64,000 bases of DNA from Cupriavidus basilensis (GTDB lineage Bacteria; Pseudomonadota; Gammaproteobacteria; Burkholderiales; Burkholderiaceae): positions 4,458,717 to 4,522,716 of the forward strand of contig NZ_CP010536.1 of the NCBI RefSeq assembly GCF_000832305.1, in the 5' to 3' direction. The notes below the pieces were generated by a model. That model saw only the letters and a list, made by a program, of their open reading frames with translations, did not search any database and was not told where the DNA came from. Below are positions 8,503-17,314 of the stretch, one piece after another. Position numbers and translations under genes: made by a program. The number at the start of each line of letters is the position of its first letter. The stretch's first letter is position 1.

Positions 8503-9954
8503 CTAGCCGAACAGCTCCTCCGCCACGGTGGGATGCAGCTGCACCGTGGTCTGCAGGTGCGACAGCTTCACCCCGAGCCGCACCGCCACGGCAAACGCCT
8601 GCATGATCTCGGGGGCGGCGTTGTCCATCATGTGCGCGCCCAGCACGCGCCCGCTGCGCGCATTCACCACCAGCTTGACCATCGAGGCCTGCTCGCTGCC
8701 GGCAAAGCGATTCTCCAGCGAGACGAAGCGGCGTACCACGGTGTGGATGCGCTCCGGCTTGCCAGCTGCCGCGATGGCCGCATGCTCGGTCAGTCCCACG
8801 CTGCCGATAGCCGGCTCGCAGAATACCGCTGTTGGCACCAGGTCGAAATCCGCGCGGTCGCCGCGGCGGCCGAACAGCCGGTCGGCCAGCCAGCGGCCCT
8901 GGGCGCCGGCCACCGGCGTGAGGTGCAGGCCGTCGATGACATCGCCAATGGCATGGATCGAGCGCACCTTGGTGCGCAATGAGCGGTCCACCTGGATGCC
9001 GCCCTTCTGCGTTTTCGCGATGCCCAGCGCCTCCAGGCCGAGCCCATCCCAATGCGGGTCGCGCCCGATCGCCGCCAGCGCTGCCTGCGCGCGCACGGTC
9101 TGGATGCGGTCATTGCCATGCTGCCGGTAGCACACGTCGATGGCCCCGTTGGCCTGGTTCAGCAGCGTCACCTCGGCATTGAAATGCAGGCGTACGCCCT
9201 TGGCGGCGAGCGCCTCGGCCAGCGCCTCGGCCACTTCGTGGTCAAAGCGTGCCAGCAGGCGTTCCTCGCGCACCAGCATCTCCACCTTGACGCCATAGCG
9301 TGACAGGATCGAGGCTTGCTCCACCGCCACGTAGCCGCTGCCGATCACCACCAGCGAGGCTGGCAGGCTTTGCCAGGTGAAGACGTCGTCCGAGGTGCAG
9401 GCCAGCTCGCCACCCGGCACCGGCAACGCGCGCGGCCGTGCGCCGGTGGCAATCAGGATGCGTTTGGCGCGGATGGTCTCGGCGCCCACCTGTACCTGGT
9501 CGGCGGCGCTTACCGTGGCGTCGCCGCGCAGCAGTTCCACGCCGGCTTGCTGCAGCCGGTGCGTGTAGGCCACGTGCAGCCGCGCCATTTCGGCGTTGAC
9601 GCGCACAATGGCATCGCTCCAGTCTTCCTTGCCACCGGTGTGCGAAAGGCAGCCTGACAGGACGGCCGCGAGGCTGGCGCCATACGAGAGCATTTTCTTG
9701 GGCACGCAGCCCCGGTTGATGCAGGTGCCGCCGATCGCGTCGCGCTCCACCAGCACCACGCGCGCGCCCAGCGTGGCCGCGCGCCGCGCAGCCGCCACGC
9801 CGCCCGAGCCGGCGCCGATCACCACGAAATCCGCTTCGCGCTGCGCGCCGGGCTTGCGCCTGCCACGGCGGGGAACATGCTCGACAGCCTGCTCGGTGCT
9901 GGCCCGGCGGGCGCTCTGACGCTCGGTCGTGGATCTTGCCTGGCGTTTCGTCAT
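8503..9954 (-). CDS. gor: Glutathione reductase (NADPH)
   Basis: This 483-residue flavoprotein disulfide reductase reduces glutathione disulfide with NADPH. It has an FAD-binding fold at VVIGAGSGGVAAARRAA, the redox-active pair in GGTCINRGCVPKK, a second Rossmann fold at VIGSGYVAVEQA, the FAD motif IHAIGDV and the C-terminal active-site histidine in HPTVAEEL. The RGCVPKK form is typical of glutathione reductase rather than lipoamide dehydrogenase. The ATG at 9954 has AGGAGG 5 bases upstream. The first ~42 residues are an unusual Arg-rich extension ahead of the FAD domain. It ends 14 bases from the convergent ChaN gene. Confidence 0.9.
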   Translation of the reverse strand: MTKRQARSTTERQSARRASTEQAVEHVPRRGRRKPGAQREADFVVIGAGSGGVAAARRAATLGARVVLVERDAIGGTCINRGCVPKKMLSYGASLAAVLSGCLSHTGGKEDWSDAIVRVNAEMARLHVAYTHRLQQAGVELLRGDATVSAADQVQVGAETIRAKRILIATGARPRALPVPGGELACTSDDVFTWQSLPASLVVIGSGYVAVEQASILSRYGVKVEMLVREERLLARFDHEVAEALAEALAAKGVRLHFNAEVTLLNQANGAIDVCYRQHGNDRIQTVRAQAALAAIGRDPHWDGLGLEALGIAKTQKGGIQVDRSLRTKVRSIHAIGDVIDGLHLTPVAGAQGRWLADRLFGRRGDRADFDLVPTAVFCEPAIGSVGLTEHAAIAAAGKPERIHTVVRRFVSLENRFAGSEQASMVKLVVNARSGRVLGAHMMDNAAPEIMQAFAVAVRLGVKLSHLQTTVQLHPTVAEELFG

Positions 9955-10034
9955 CAATGCCTCCTGTGGCGGCGCGAAGGCCGCATTGCACATCGTGATG
10001 ACGGAGCCGCGAGCACGGCCGGCGCGCGGGAGCG

Positions 10035-10964
10035 CTACCCGGCGGTGCCAAGCTCCGTCTTCATGACAGACGGCCAGTCGCGTAAAAAGGTTTCCCCGTC
10101 GCGCCGGCCGAGTTCGTAGGCACCGATCATCGCGCCGGGCTGGGTATAGTCCCAGCTCGAGATCGGAACCCGTTGCGAAGGTTGTAGGTAGAGCCGGCGC
10201 TGCGCGCCGTGTTGCAGGACAAAGCGGCGCGGGCGCGGATAGAGCCGCGTCACCAGCACCAGCACGTTGCCGGGCGTTGCGTCGAGCGCGTCGACCGGCA
10301 CATTGTCGACCATGCCGCCATCCAGCACGGGCCGGCCGTCGCGCCGCAGCACCGGCGTGAAGGGCGGGGTCGAGGACGATTGCAGCAGCAGGTCCGCCAG
10401 CTGCTCGGGCGAGCCGCAGTCCTGCGCGCGCACGAACTCGGGATGAAACCCCAGCTTGCGGCCCAGGCGCGGGTGCAAGGTCTTGAGCCAGTGTTTCTCG
10501 ATGTTGTAGGCGACCAGCCCGGCCATCACCGCCAGCCGCGGGCCGCTCCAGCGCGGGATGTGGGCCACGCCGATGCGGATCTCCGGCGCCGTCTTCAGGT
10601 TTGCCAGGCGGCCCTCGCCGAAGATGTTCAGCAGCGCGGTGCGGTAGATGCCGTAATGCGGAAACACGCGCTGCTTGCTCAGCAGGTTGCCCCAGTACGC
10701 ATTGCGCCGGTTGCCGGCAAGCACCTCGCCGTAGTACGCCATCACCTGGCGCGAGTCGTGCGTATAAATCATGCACGCCGTGGCGGCCCCGGCCGAGATC
10801 CCCGCGATGACGCGCGGGCGCAGCCCCAGCTCGGGCGCCACCGTATCCCACCATCCCGCCTGCCACCAGCAGCGGTTGCCGCCGCCGGCAAACACCACCT
10901 GGTCGAACGGCGAGGCGGTGGCGGGCTGGATAGGGGCAGGCGTCAGGCTGCGGGGCTCATGCAT
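10035..10964 (-). CDS. Patatin-like phospholipase
   Basis: The 309-residue protein contains the patatin features in order: GGGNR oxyanion loop (about residue 28), the nucleophile elbow GISAG (~55-59) and the aspartate motif DGGMVD (~208). These support a Ser-Asp dyad lipid acyl hydrolase. No signal peptide is seen, so it is probably cytoplasmic or delivered by other means. The ATG at 10964 is chosen although no strong ribosome site precedes it; a TTG at 11003 in frame is an alternative. It lies downstream of the PaaI thioesterase on the same strand with 55 bases between them. Confidence 0.85.
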   Translation of the reverse strand: MHEPRSLTPAPIQPATASPFDQVVFAGGGNRCWWQAGWWDTVAPELGLRPRVIAGISAGAATACMIYTHDSRQVMAYYGEVLAGNRRNAYWGNLLSKQRVFPHYGIYRTALLNIFGEGRLANLKTAPEIRIGVAHIPRWSGPRLAVMAGLVAYNIEKHWLKTLHPRLGRKLGFHPEFVRAQDCGSPEQLADLLLQSSSTPPFTPVLRRDGRPVLDGGMVDNVPVDALDATPGNVLVLVTRLYPRPRRFVLQHGAQRRLYLQPSQRVPISSWDYTQPGAMIGAYELGRRDGETFLRDWPSVMKTELGTAG

Positions 10965-11019
10965 GGAGATAGCTTGGGAGATTGCGTGCAATTTGGCGTG
11001 CAATCGGGTGATGCGCTGC

Positions 11020-11460
11020 TCACAGCAGCGCGTAAGTGGTGGTGGCCTGCACGGCCAGCTTGCCGTCGGTGCCGGTCAGCTCGATCTCGCCGAACACCAC
11101 GGTCCTGCCCAGGCGCAGCACCTTGGCGCGCACCAGCACATCGCCCTCGATCACCGGGCGCATGAAGTTGGTGGTGAGCGTGACGGTGGTCATCGGCCTG
11201 AAGGCGCCAAGTGCATTGGCGACGGCCACGATCATGGCGGTATCGGCCGCGGACATCAGCACCTGGCCGCACACCACGCCACCCGCATGACGAAATGATT
11301 CGTCAAAAGGCAGGCGCAGCGTTACGCCCTGTGCATCAACGAGCTCGGCACGCAACCCGAGCTGGCGCACCCATGGTGCCAGTACCCGCTGCAGGGTGTG
11401 GTCGATATCGGCAAGCGTGAAGCCGGATTCCGGCGTTGGTTCTAGCGTTGGCTCTGGCAT
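11020..11460 (-). CDS. PaaI-family hotdog thioesterase
   Basis: The 146-residue protein has the hotdog-fold pattern HAGGVVCGQVLMSAADTAM followed by TTVTLTTNFMRPV, as in PaaI-type acyl-CoA thioesterases. The substrate cannot be told from sequence. In the ancestral arrangement it would directly follow the AbrB-family permease gene on the same strand. A 1.4-kb insert now separates them, and the old 3' end of the permease remains 39 bases upstream of this start. Confidence 0.85.
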   Translation of the reverse strand: MPEPTLEPTPESGFTLADIDHTLQRVLAPWVRQLGLRAELVDAQGVTLRLPFDESFRHAGGVVCGQVLMSAADTAMIVAVANALGAFRPMTTVTLTTNFMRPVIEGDVLVRAKVLRLGRTVVFGEIELTGTDGKLAVQATTTYALL

Positions 11461-11499
11461 GGCACGCCCGTTTGTCTGGGATGAGGCCGGGCCGGGTTG

Positions 11500-11574
11500 C
11501 TATTCCGTCTCCTGCGGCGCGGCACGATGTTTGAGCCAATGATACAGGGGGCCGGTGCACAGCACCACGAAGGC
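11500..11574 (-). pseudogene. Left-behind 3' end of the AbrB-family permease gene
   Basis: Read on the minus strand, these 75 bases encode the last 24 codons of the permease plus a TAG stop (CTGPLYHWLKHRAAPQETE). The intact gene at 12902-13960 ends with the same residues but uses GAG and TAA where this copy has GAA and TAG. It lies next to the gene that would naturally follow the permease, so it is best read as the original 3' end, cut off by an insertion. Confidence 0.8.
11504..11574. repeat. 71-bp direct repeat, left copy
   Basis: Identical base for base to 12906-12976, 1402 bp to the right and in the same orientation. One more matching pair flanks a single mismatch just to the left. The two copies bracket an AT-richer segment with one gene. 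Confidence 0.9.
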
Positions 11575-12905
11575 TAGTCAGGACACCAGAAGGCGGGGTT
11601 GTATTGGCATCGTATTCTGATAAAACTGGCTGCCCCTGTGTCAACTGGCCATAGTCGTTTCTCCTCGTCACGAGTCCTGCTTGATCACCGTGGCCAGACA
11701 ACTTTCAACCGCTCTGGAAAATCCAATGTCTGAAGTCGAATCCAACTTCCTGGGAAGTTACAGACGCCCTGTCATTCGCGTGCTTATGGTGCTGGGCGCA
11801 GTCTGTGCGTTCTTTGGCGTGCTGAAGGCCTGGCCGCGCCAAAGCGGAATTCTCATCATGGTGGGCGTCCTCATCTATTGCGGATGGACGTTCGTACGGC
11901 GTCTCAGGGCGCTCCGTCGACAGGCCTCTTTCGCAATATTCCGCAGAGCTTGCGCGCTTATGCGGGCCGTACGAAGAGTGAATGCCATCACGCCAGAGGT
12001 CGAGGCACTCCAGATTCTGGCGCAGCTCCTCTGCATTGTCGCGTTTGGCATTTTGATGCTGCCGGGTTTTGCGAGTACCTTCGGTATCCTGAGCATTGTG
12101 GTCGCCGTAATGGCTTGTGTCGGTTCCTTGCTGGACTTGCTGCAAAAGACCGCGTCGTTCACGAAGTATGCCTGGGCTCGCGTAGCAGGTAAGGTTATGC
12201 TCGCCACCACCGGTAGTCTCGCGCTTTGCTTGGCGAACATCAGCGCGCGCCATGTCATCCACGCGATAACGCATCTGGACCCCAAATCGTTTCCCGACTT
12301 CCATGCCCTACTCGTGATTGGCTTGTTGCCCTTGATGTATGTGCTGATTGTGAGCGGAATGATAGTGATTTGGTGTGCAGCGAACATGATGCTGATGTGG
12401 GCCATCTGGTTTGCTGCACAGGTGTTGCAAGCACTGTGGCCTCCGCTCTGGGATGCGCAGACCAAAGAGCAACTGATATACCGGATATGGCATGGGAAGA
12501 GACTACCCGCTGCACATGCCGACACAAAGCAAACCGAAATGACCACCTATATCATGCGCTATGTCAGCGTGATCGGAACGGTCGTGTTCTTTATCGCCTT
12601 TCTTGCTCAGACTTTGGTGCAATGGGCTCCCGATGTGGAACGGGGATTGAGGTCGGTGCTGCTGCTCGTTGAGTACAAGGCTGACAGTCGATGCGAGGGC
12701 GTGGAACAGGCTGCCCGTGTTGCCTACCTAGACGGGAAGTCGGTATCAGTTGCACGCAAAAGCCCAGGCGGCTGGACATTCACGGAAGAGGAGTGTCATG
12801 TCGCACAACGAGCGTAGTTCGATTCTGAGCCGTTAAAAGGTTCCTGATGCCGTCGTTATGCCACCCTGTCGCACCGATGCGTTGCACTTTGTCAGTAGTT
12901 CTTAC
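11575..12905. mobile_element. 1.3-kb foreign-looking insert bounded by 71-bp direct repeats
   Basis: The segment lies inside the 3' part of the AbrB-family permease gene. Its right boundary supplies a replacement copy of the gene's 3' end, so the gene stays intact, as with integrative elements that use a gene 3' end as attachment site. It holds one membrane-protein gene with AT-richer, less biased codon use than its neighbours. No integrase or transposase and no clear terminal inverted repeats were seen, so it may be a non-autonomous or decayed element. Confidence 0.6.
11726..12817 (+). CDS. Orphan multi-pass membrane protein of unknown function
   Basis: The 363-residue protein is not recognised. 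It has five or six hydrophobic segments (near residues 15-33, 38-52, 95-115, 122-140, 195-235 as a long pair, and 278-298). A basic cytoplasmic-type loop follows the second, and a soluble tail of about 60 residues contains two cysteines (SRCEGVEQ and TEEECHV). Codon choice is much less GC-biased than in surrounding genes, which suggests transfer. The ATG at 11726 is chosen over an in-frame start at 11681 because GGAAA lies just upstream. It is the only gene of the insert. Confidence 0.75.
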   Translation: MSEVESNFLGSYRRPVIRVLMVLGAVCAFFGVLKAWPRQSGILIMVGVLIYCGWTFVRRLRALRRQASFAIFRRACALMRAVRRVNAITPEVEALQILAQLLCIVAFGILMLPGFASTFGILSIVVAVMACVGSLLDLLQKTASFTKYAWARVAGKVMLATTGSLALCLANISARHVIHAITHLDPKSFPDFHALLVIGLLPLMYVLIVSGMIVIWCAANMMLMWAIWFAAQVLQALWPPLWDAQTKEQLIYRIWHGKRLPAAHADTKQTEMTTYIMRYVSVIGTVVFFIAFLAQTLVQWAPDVERGLRSVLLLVEYKADSRCEGVEQAARVAYLDGKSVSVARKSPGGWTFTEEECHVAQRA

Positions 12906-13960
12906 TCCGTCTCCTGCGGCGCGGCACGATGTTTGAGCCAATGATACAGGGGGCCGGTGCACAGCACCACGAAGGCCATCCGGATCACGTGGAAGGCGGT
13001 GACCAGGGGCACGCCAAGCTCCAGCACCTTGGCCGTGATGCACATCTCGGCGATGCCGCCGGGCGTGGTGCCAAGGATGGCGGTGGCGGGATGCACGCCG
13101 GACAGTGCCGACAGGCCCCAGCCGAACAGCGCGGAGAGCACCAGCGCCGCCAGCGTGTACACCGCCACGCCGCCGAGAAAGCGCGGCGCCGTATGGAGGA
13201 AGTCGCGCGAGAAACGCGCGCCCAGCGACACGCCGATCATCAGCTGGCCGGCGCGGCTCATCCACGTGGGGATGGCGGACAGCTCGAAGCCCGAGGCGGT
13301 CAGCACGGCGGCCGCCAGCAGCGTGCCGATCACGAAGGGATTGGGCAGGTTGAAGTGCCTGAGCACCAGCGCCACGCTGACCGTGATCGCGATCAGCACG
13401 GGCAGCCACAGGTAGTCCACCGTGCGCGGCCCGGGCACGTACGGGTCAAGGCCGTGGATGCCGCCGTACTGGAGGAGCGCGGGCACGGCCACCACCACCA
13501 TCAGCACGCGCAGCGAATGCGCGGCCGCCACCTGGTCGATGCGCGCGCCGTTGCGCTCGGCCAGGTTGGCCATCTCCGACGCGCCGCCGATGGCGGTGGA
13601 GAAGTACGCTGTCTTGAACGCCACGCCGGTGGTCTTGCGCAGCACCCAGGCGCCGCCGCAGCCGAGCAGCAGCGCAAACAGCGAGCCTGCGACGATATAC
13701 GGCAGGAACTCGATCAGCCGCGCCACCACGTCGGACGTGAAGTAAAGCCCGAGCGAGGTGCCAATGGCCCACTGCCCGGCATTGCGCGCCTGCGTGGGCG
13801 CGCGCAGGTCGGCGCCGCGCATGCGCGCGATGGCGACCGCCAGCAGCGGGCCGATCATCCATGGCAGTGGGGTGTGCAGCAGCGTGCAAACGAGCGCGGC
13901 GGCCAGGCCGAGCAGCAGCGTCAAGAGGACCGGACGCCAGCGGTGAAGGACAGAGGGCAT
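12902..13960 (-). CDS. AbrB-family membrane permease (COG3180, annotated as putative ammonia monooxygenase)
   Basis: The 352-residue protein has about ten hydrophobic helices arranged as two similar halves; each half ends with a GTxxGG- or IGGASEM-like turn (STAIGGASEMA and GTTPGGIAEMC). This is the hallmark of the AbrB/COG3180 family. The ammonia monooxygenase label in databases is misleading; a transport role is more likely. The ATG at 13960 (MPSVLHRW) is taken; only a weak ribosome site is visible. Its last 71 bp exist twice because of the insertion event. Confidence 0.8.
   Translation of the reverse strand: MPSVLHRWRPVLLTLLLGLAAALVCTLLHTPLPWMIGPLLAVAIARMRGADLRAPTQARNAGQWAIGTSLGLYFTSDVVARLIEFLPYIVAGSLFALLLGCGGAWVLRKTTGVAFKTAYFSTAIGGASEMANLAERNGARIDQVAAAHSLRVLMVVVAVPALLQYGGIHGLDPYVPGPRTVDYLWLPVLIAITVSVALVLRHFNLPNPFVIGTLLAAAVLTASGFELSAIPTWMSRAGQLMIGVSLGARFSRDFLHTAPRFLGGVAVYTLAALVLSALFGWGLSALSGVHPATAILGTTPGGIAEMCITAKVLELGVPLVTAFHVIRMAFVVLCTGPLYHWLKHRAAPQETE
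12906..12976. repeat. 71-bp direct repeat, right copy
   Basis: Identical to 11504-11574. This copy forms the 3' end of the intact AbrB-family permease gene. Confidence 0.9.
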
Positions 13961-14050
13961 GTTGCAGCGGCCTGGCGCGCCGGCGCGATGTTCTTGTGGT
14001 GGAGCGCAATGTAGAGACAAAGGCGCCCATGCGATGGCGCGACAAATGAA

Positions 14051-14080
14051 AAGGCCCGGCACCCTGGAGTGCCGGGCCTT
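14051..14080 (-). terminator. Intrinsic terminator of the tctCBA operon
   Basis: A 12-bp perfect stem (14051-14062 with 14069-14080) has a 6-base loop. On the minus strand it is followed by a T-rich stretch (TTCATTTGTC). It lies 19 bases after the tctA stop. Confidence 0.8.
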
Positions 14081-14098
14081 GCCCGCATTTTGCGCCAA

Positions 14099-15613
14099 TC
14101 AACCGGTGGCGTCAGCCACCTTGCCACGCGCCGAGCGCCGGGCCAGCCAGCCCAGGATGCGCGGGATCAGCACCACCGCCACCGTCATGGCCAGGATGGT
14201 GGCCGAGATCGGCTGGGTCACGAAGATCGACCAGTCGCCCTGGCTGATCGACAGCGCATTGCGCAGCTGCTTCTCGGCGATGGGCCCGAGGATCATGCCC
14301 ACGATCACCGGCGCGGTGGGGAAGTCGAAGCGGCGCATGGCCATGCCCAGCACGCCGATGATGAACAGCAACAGCAGGTCGAACCACGACTGGCGGATGC
14401 CGTAGGCGCCCAGGCCCGCGAAGATCAGGATGCCGCCATACAGCAGCGGCGTGGGGATGCGCAGCATGCGCACCCACAGGCCGATCGCCGGCAGGTTCAG
14501 CACCAGCAGCATCACGTTGCCGATGTACAGCGAAGCCAGCAGGCCCCACACCAGGTCGCCCGAGGTCTGGAACAGCATCGGGCCCGGCTGCAGGTTGTAG
14601 TTCTGGAACGCCGCCAGCAGGATCGCGGTGGTGTTCGAGGTGGGGATGCCCAGCGTCAGCAGCGGGGCCAGCGTGGCCGTCACGGCGGCGTTGTTGGCGG
14701 CCTCGGGGCCCGCCACGCCTTCGATCGCGCCCACCGTGCCGAACTCATCCTTGTGCTTGGACAGTTTTTTCTCGGTGGCATACGACAGGAAGGTCGGGAT
14801 CTCCGCGCCGCCAGCCGGGATCAGGCCGAAGGGGAAGCCGATGATGGTGCCGCGGATCCACGCCGGCACCGAGCGCTTCCAGTCCGACTTGGTCATCATG
14901 ACCGAGCTGAGCTTGTTGAAGCCGCCAGCGGGCTGCGGGAAGAAGGCGTTGAACAGCGCCTCGCCCACCGCGAACAGGCCGACCGCGACCACCACGATGT
15001 CGATGCCGTCGTACAGCTCCTGCACATTCATCGAGTAACGCGTCTGGCCCGACAGCGAGTCCATGCCGATCAGGCCGATGCCCAGGCCCAGGAACAGGCT
15101 GGTCATGCCGCGCAGCAAGGACGAGCCCAGCACCGCCGACACCGTGGTGAAGGCCAGCAGCATGATCATGAAGTACTCGCCGGGCCCGAACTGCAGCGCC
15201 ACGTCGGCCGCGACCGGCGCGAACATCGACAGCAGCACGGTGGCGATGGTGCCGGCGGCGAACGAGCCGATGGCCGCGGTGGCCAGCGCCGGGCCGGCGC
15301 GGCCGCTCTTGGCCATCAGGTTGCCTTCCATCGCCGTGACCATGGTCGACGACTCGCCCGGCGTGTTCATCAGGATGGAGGTGGTGGAGCCGCCGTACAT
15401 GGCGCCGTAGTAGATGCCGGCGAACATGATCAGCGCAGCGGTGGGTTCCACCTTGGCGGTCAGCGGCAGCAGCATCGCTACCGTGAGCGCGGGGCCGATG
15501 CCCGGCAGCACGCCGATGGCGGTGCCCAGGAAGCAGCCCACCAGGGCCCACATCAGGTTGATTGGCGTGATGGCGATGGCAAAGCCATGCATCAGCAGAT
15601 TAAGCGTATCCAT
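14099..15613 (-). CDS. tctA: Tripartite tricarboxylate transporter large membrane subunit TctA
   Basis: This 504-residue protein of about twelve transmembrane helices forms the translocation channel of a TTT-family carboxylate transporter. Typical TctA segments are visible: [17 protein letters not shown] and [18 protein letters not shown] near the N-terminus, and [17 protein letters not shown] with the second-half repeat [20 protein letters not shown] lies upstream of the ATG. It follows tctB by 16 bases and ends the operon before a strong terminator. Confidence 0.95.
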   Translation of the reverse strand: MDTLNLLMHGFAIAITPINLMWALVGCFLGTAIGVLPGIGPALTVAMLLPLTAKVEPTAALIMFAGIYYGAMYGGSTTSILMNTPGESSTMVTAMEGNLMAKSGRAGPALATAAIGSFAAGTIATVLLSMFAPVAADVALQFGPGEYFMIMLLAFTTVSAVLGSSLLRGMTSLFLGLGIGLIGMDSLSGQTRYSMNVQELYDGIDIVVVAVGLFAVGEALFNAFFPQPAGGFNKLSSVMMTKSDWKRSVPAWIRGTIIGFPFGLIPAGGAEIPTFLSYATEKKLSKHKDEFGTVGAIEGVAGPEAANNAAVTATLAPLLTLGIPTSNTTAILLAAFQNYNLQPGPMLFQTSGDLVWGLLASLYIGNVMLLVLNLPAIGLWVRMLRIPTPLLYGGILIFAGLGAYGIRQSWFDLLLLFIIGVLGMAMRRFDFPTAPVIVGMILGPIAEKQLRNALSISQGDWSIFVTQPISATILAMTVAVVLIPRILGWLARRSARGKVADATG

Positions 15614-15629
15614 GGATCATCAGCTCCGT

Positions 15630-16103
15630 TCAGAACCCGGCGACGGGCAGCAACGGCAAATTGATGCCGAGCAGGAATTCAAACAGTGCCCACATCGGCA
15701 ACGTAATGCACAGGCCGATCAGGGCATCGCGCACAAAGCGCTTGCTGCCGTAGCCACGTGCCACGCAGACCATCAGCAGGGTCGACGCCAGCACAAAGCC
15801 CAGCGTGCCGATCAGCGCCATATTGGCCACCAGGCCGGCGGCCACCCACAGGAAGCCGCGGAAATTGTGCGGGGCGTCGGGCAGTTCGGCGTCTTCTTCC
15901 GGCATGTTGCGAAAGCCGCCGCGAATGCCTTGCCAGGTCAGCGCCGCGCCGCATGCGGCCAGGCCGATGGCAACCAGCGTGGGCATGAAGCGCGGCGACA
16001 GGCCGGCATAGCCTTCGTCGCCGGAGATGCCAGACAGGCCGACGAAGTAGAAGGCGGAGAGCAGCAATACGGCAATGCCGATCGCCAGGTGTGAGGGTTT
16101 CAT
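15630..16103 (-). CDS. tctB: Tripartite tricarboxylate transporter small membrane subunit TctB
   Basis: The 157-residue protein has four hydrophobic helices, and an acidic loop (MPEEDAELPDAPH) lies between the second and third. This matches the TctB family in size and layout. The ATG at 16103 has AGGAG about 13 bases upstream; a TTG at 16124 in frame is less likely. It sits between tctC and tctA, separated from tctC by 242 bases with a long inverted repeat. Confidence 0.9.
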   Translation of the reverse strand: MKPSHLAIGIAVLLLSAFYFVGLSGISGDEGYAGLSPRFMPTLVAIGLAACGAALTWQGIRGGFRNMPEEDAELPDAPHNFRGFLWVAAGLVANMALIGTLGFVLASTLLMVCVARGYGSKRFVRDALIGLCITLPMWALFEFLLGINLPLLPVAGF

Positions 16104-16184
16104 GATTGGAAGTGGCTCCTTCAAGCGGTGCCTGCGGCCGTGTTGTCCGGCCCTTGGCGTCCCGCGGTTTGTCGTCCCCGCTCA

Positions 16185-16250
16185 AGGCGGGGGTCCGGCG
16201 ATGTGTAGTTTGGTTTTTGGGTATCGCAGGTGGACACCGGACCCCCGCCT
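16185..16250. promoter_or_regulatory. Long-armed stem-loop between tctC and tctB
   Basis: A 14-bp perfect inverted repeat (16185-16198 with 16237-16250) has a 38-base spacer and no T-run. It lies between the binding-protein gene and the membrane-subunit genes of one operon. A structure there would protect the tctC message or reduce read-through into tctBA, which would give the usual excess of binding protein. That role is inferred. Confidence 0.5.
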
Positions 16251-16345
16251 GCCGCATGCGCACCGAGCGTTACGGTGCGCCGCAGGCAGGGCCGACAGGT
16301 AAAACGCTGAAACGATCAAGCAGTGAAACGCTCGGGCGGGGCAGC

Positions 16346-17314
16346 TTACTTCGCCACGCCCAGCTCGCGCAGCGAACCGCCCAGGCGGGCCGACTCGCTG
16401 TCCACGAACTTGCCGAACTCGTCGCCGGTCAGCAGGAACGGAGTCCAGTCATTCTTGGCCAGCGTTTCCTTCCACAGGGGGGTCTCGGTCGCCTTGACCA
16501 CCGCATCCACCAGCGCCTTGCGTTGCTCGGCGGTGATGCCCGGCGCGCCGTACACGCCGCGCCAGTTGTAGATCTCCACGTTGATGCCCTGCTCCTTGAG
16601 CGTCGGGATATCGGCGGTGCGGTCCTTGGAGGTCACGGCCAGTGCGCGCATCTTGCCGCTCTTGATGAAGGGCAGGAACTCGGACACGCCGGCCAGGCCG
16701 ACGGTCACGTGGCCGCCCAGGATCGAGGCCGAGGCTTCACCACCGCCCTGGAAGGGCACGTAGTTGATCTTCTTCGGGTCCACGCCGCTTTCCTTGGCCA
16801 CCAGGCCCGCCAGGATGTGGTCGATCGAACCCTTGGAGCCACCGCCCCAGCTCACGCTGCCCGGGTTGGCCCTGAGCTGCGCGGTCAGGTCCTTCATGGA
16901 CTTCAGCGGCGAGTTCGCCGGCACGGTGATCACCATGGTGTCGGCGAACAGGCGAGCGATCGGGGTAGCGTTCTTCAGCGTGACCGGGGGATGGTTGGTT
17001 TCGATGGCGCCAACCATCACCGCGCCGGTGACGATCATTGCGTTGGGGTTGCCCTTGTCGGTATTGACGAACTGCGTCAGGCCGATGGTGCCGCCCGCGC
17101 CGCCCTTGTTGTCGTAAGAGGCCGTCTTGGCCACGCCGGCGGAAACCAGCGCCGCACCCAGCGAGCGGCCGGTCTGGTCGAAACCGCCGCCCGGGTTGGC
17201 GCCGATCATGAACTTCACGCTGTCGAGCGCGAACGCGGGCGCGGCGGCCACGGTGGCGGTGATCGCGGCCGAAGCCATGACGACGTGGGCAAAGCGATGA
17301 ATCGAACGACGCAT
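16346..17314 (-). CDS. tctC: TctC/Bug-family periplasmic solute-binding protein
   Basis: The 322-residue exported protein has a signal peptide ending ...TVAAAPAFA. The Bug fold signatures follow: MIGANPGGGFDQTGR, DNKGGAGGTIGLTQF and a central VPFQGGGEASASILGGHV. It captures a carboxylate for the tctBA membrane subunits; the ligand is not predictable. AGGAG precedes the ATG. The two-component genes tctDE lie just upstream on the same strand and probably control it. Confidence 0.9.
   Translation of the reverse strand: MRRSIHRFAHVVMASAAITATVAAAPAFALDSVKFMIGANPGGGFDQTGRSLGAALVSAGVAKTASYDNKGGAGGTIGLTQFVNTDKGNPNAMIVTGAVMVGAIETNHPPVTLKNATPIARLFADTMVITVPANSPLKSMKDLTAQLRANPGSVSWGGGSKGSIDHILAGLVAKESGVDPKKINYVPFQGGGEASASILGGHVTVGLAGVSEFLPFIKSGKMRALAVTSKDRTADIPTLKEQGINVEIYNWRGVYGAPGITAEQRKALVDAVVKATETPLWKETLAKNDWTPFLLTGDEFGKFVDSESARLGGSLRELGVAK

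Noticed and set aside
8503..10866. One 787-codon frame covering both the glutathione reductase and much of the patatin region
   Set aside because: The two products lie in different frames; a strong ribosome site at 9954 and a separate patatin frame show two genes.
11504..12976. 71-bp repeats as the target-site duplication of an insertion sequence
   Set aside because: Transposon target duplications are far shorter, and no transposase or terminal inverted repeats are present. Site-specific integration or recombination fits better.
12902..13960. Ammonia monooxygenase activity for the AbrB-family gene
   Set aside because: The protein is a duplicated multi-helix permease with no copper or diiron site; the name is a historical database label.
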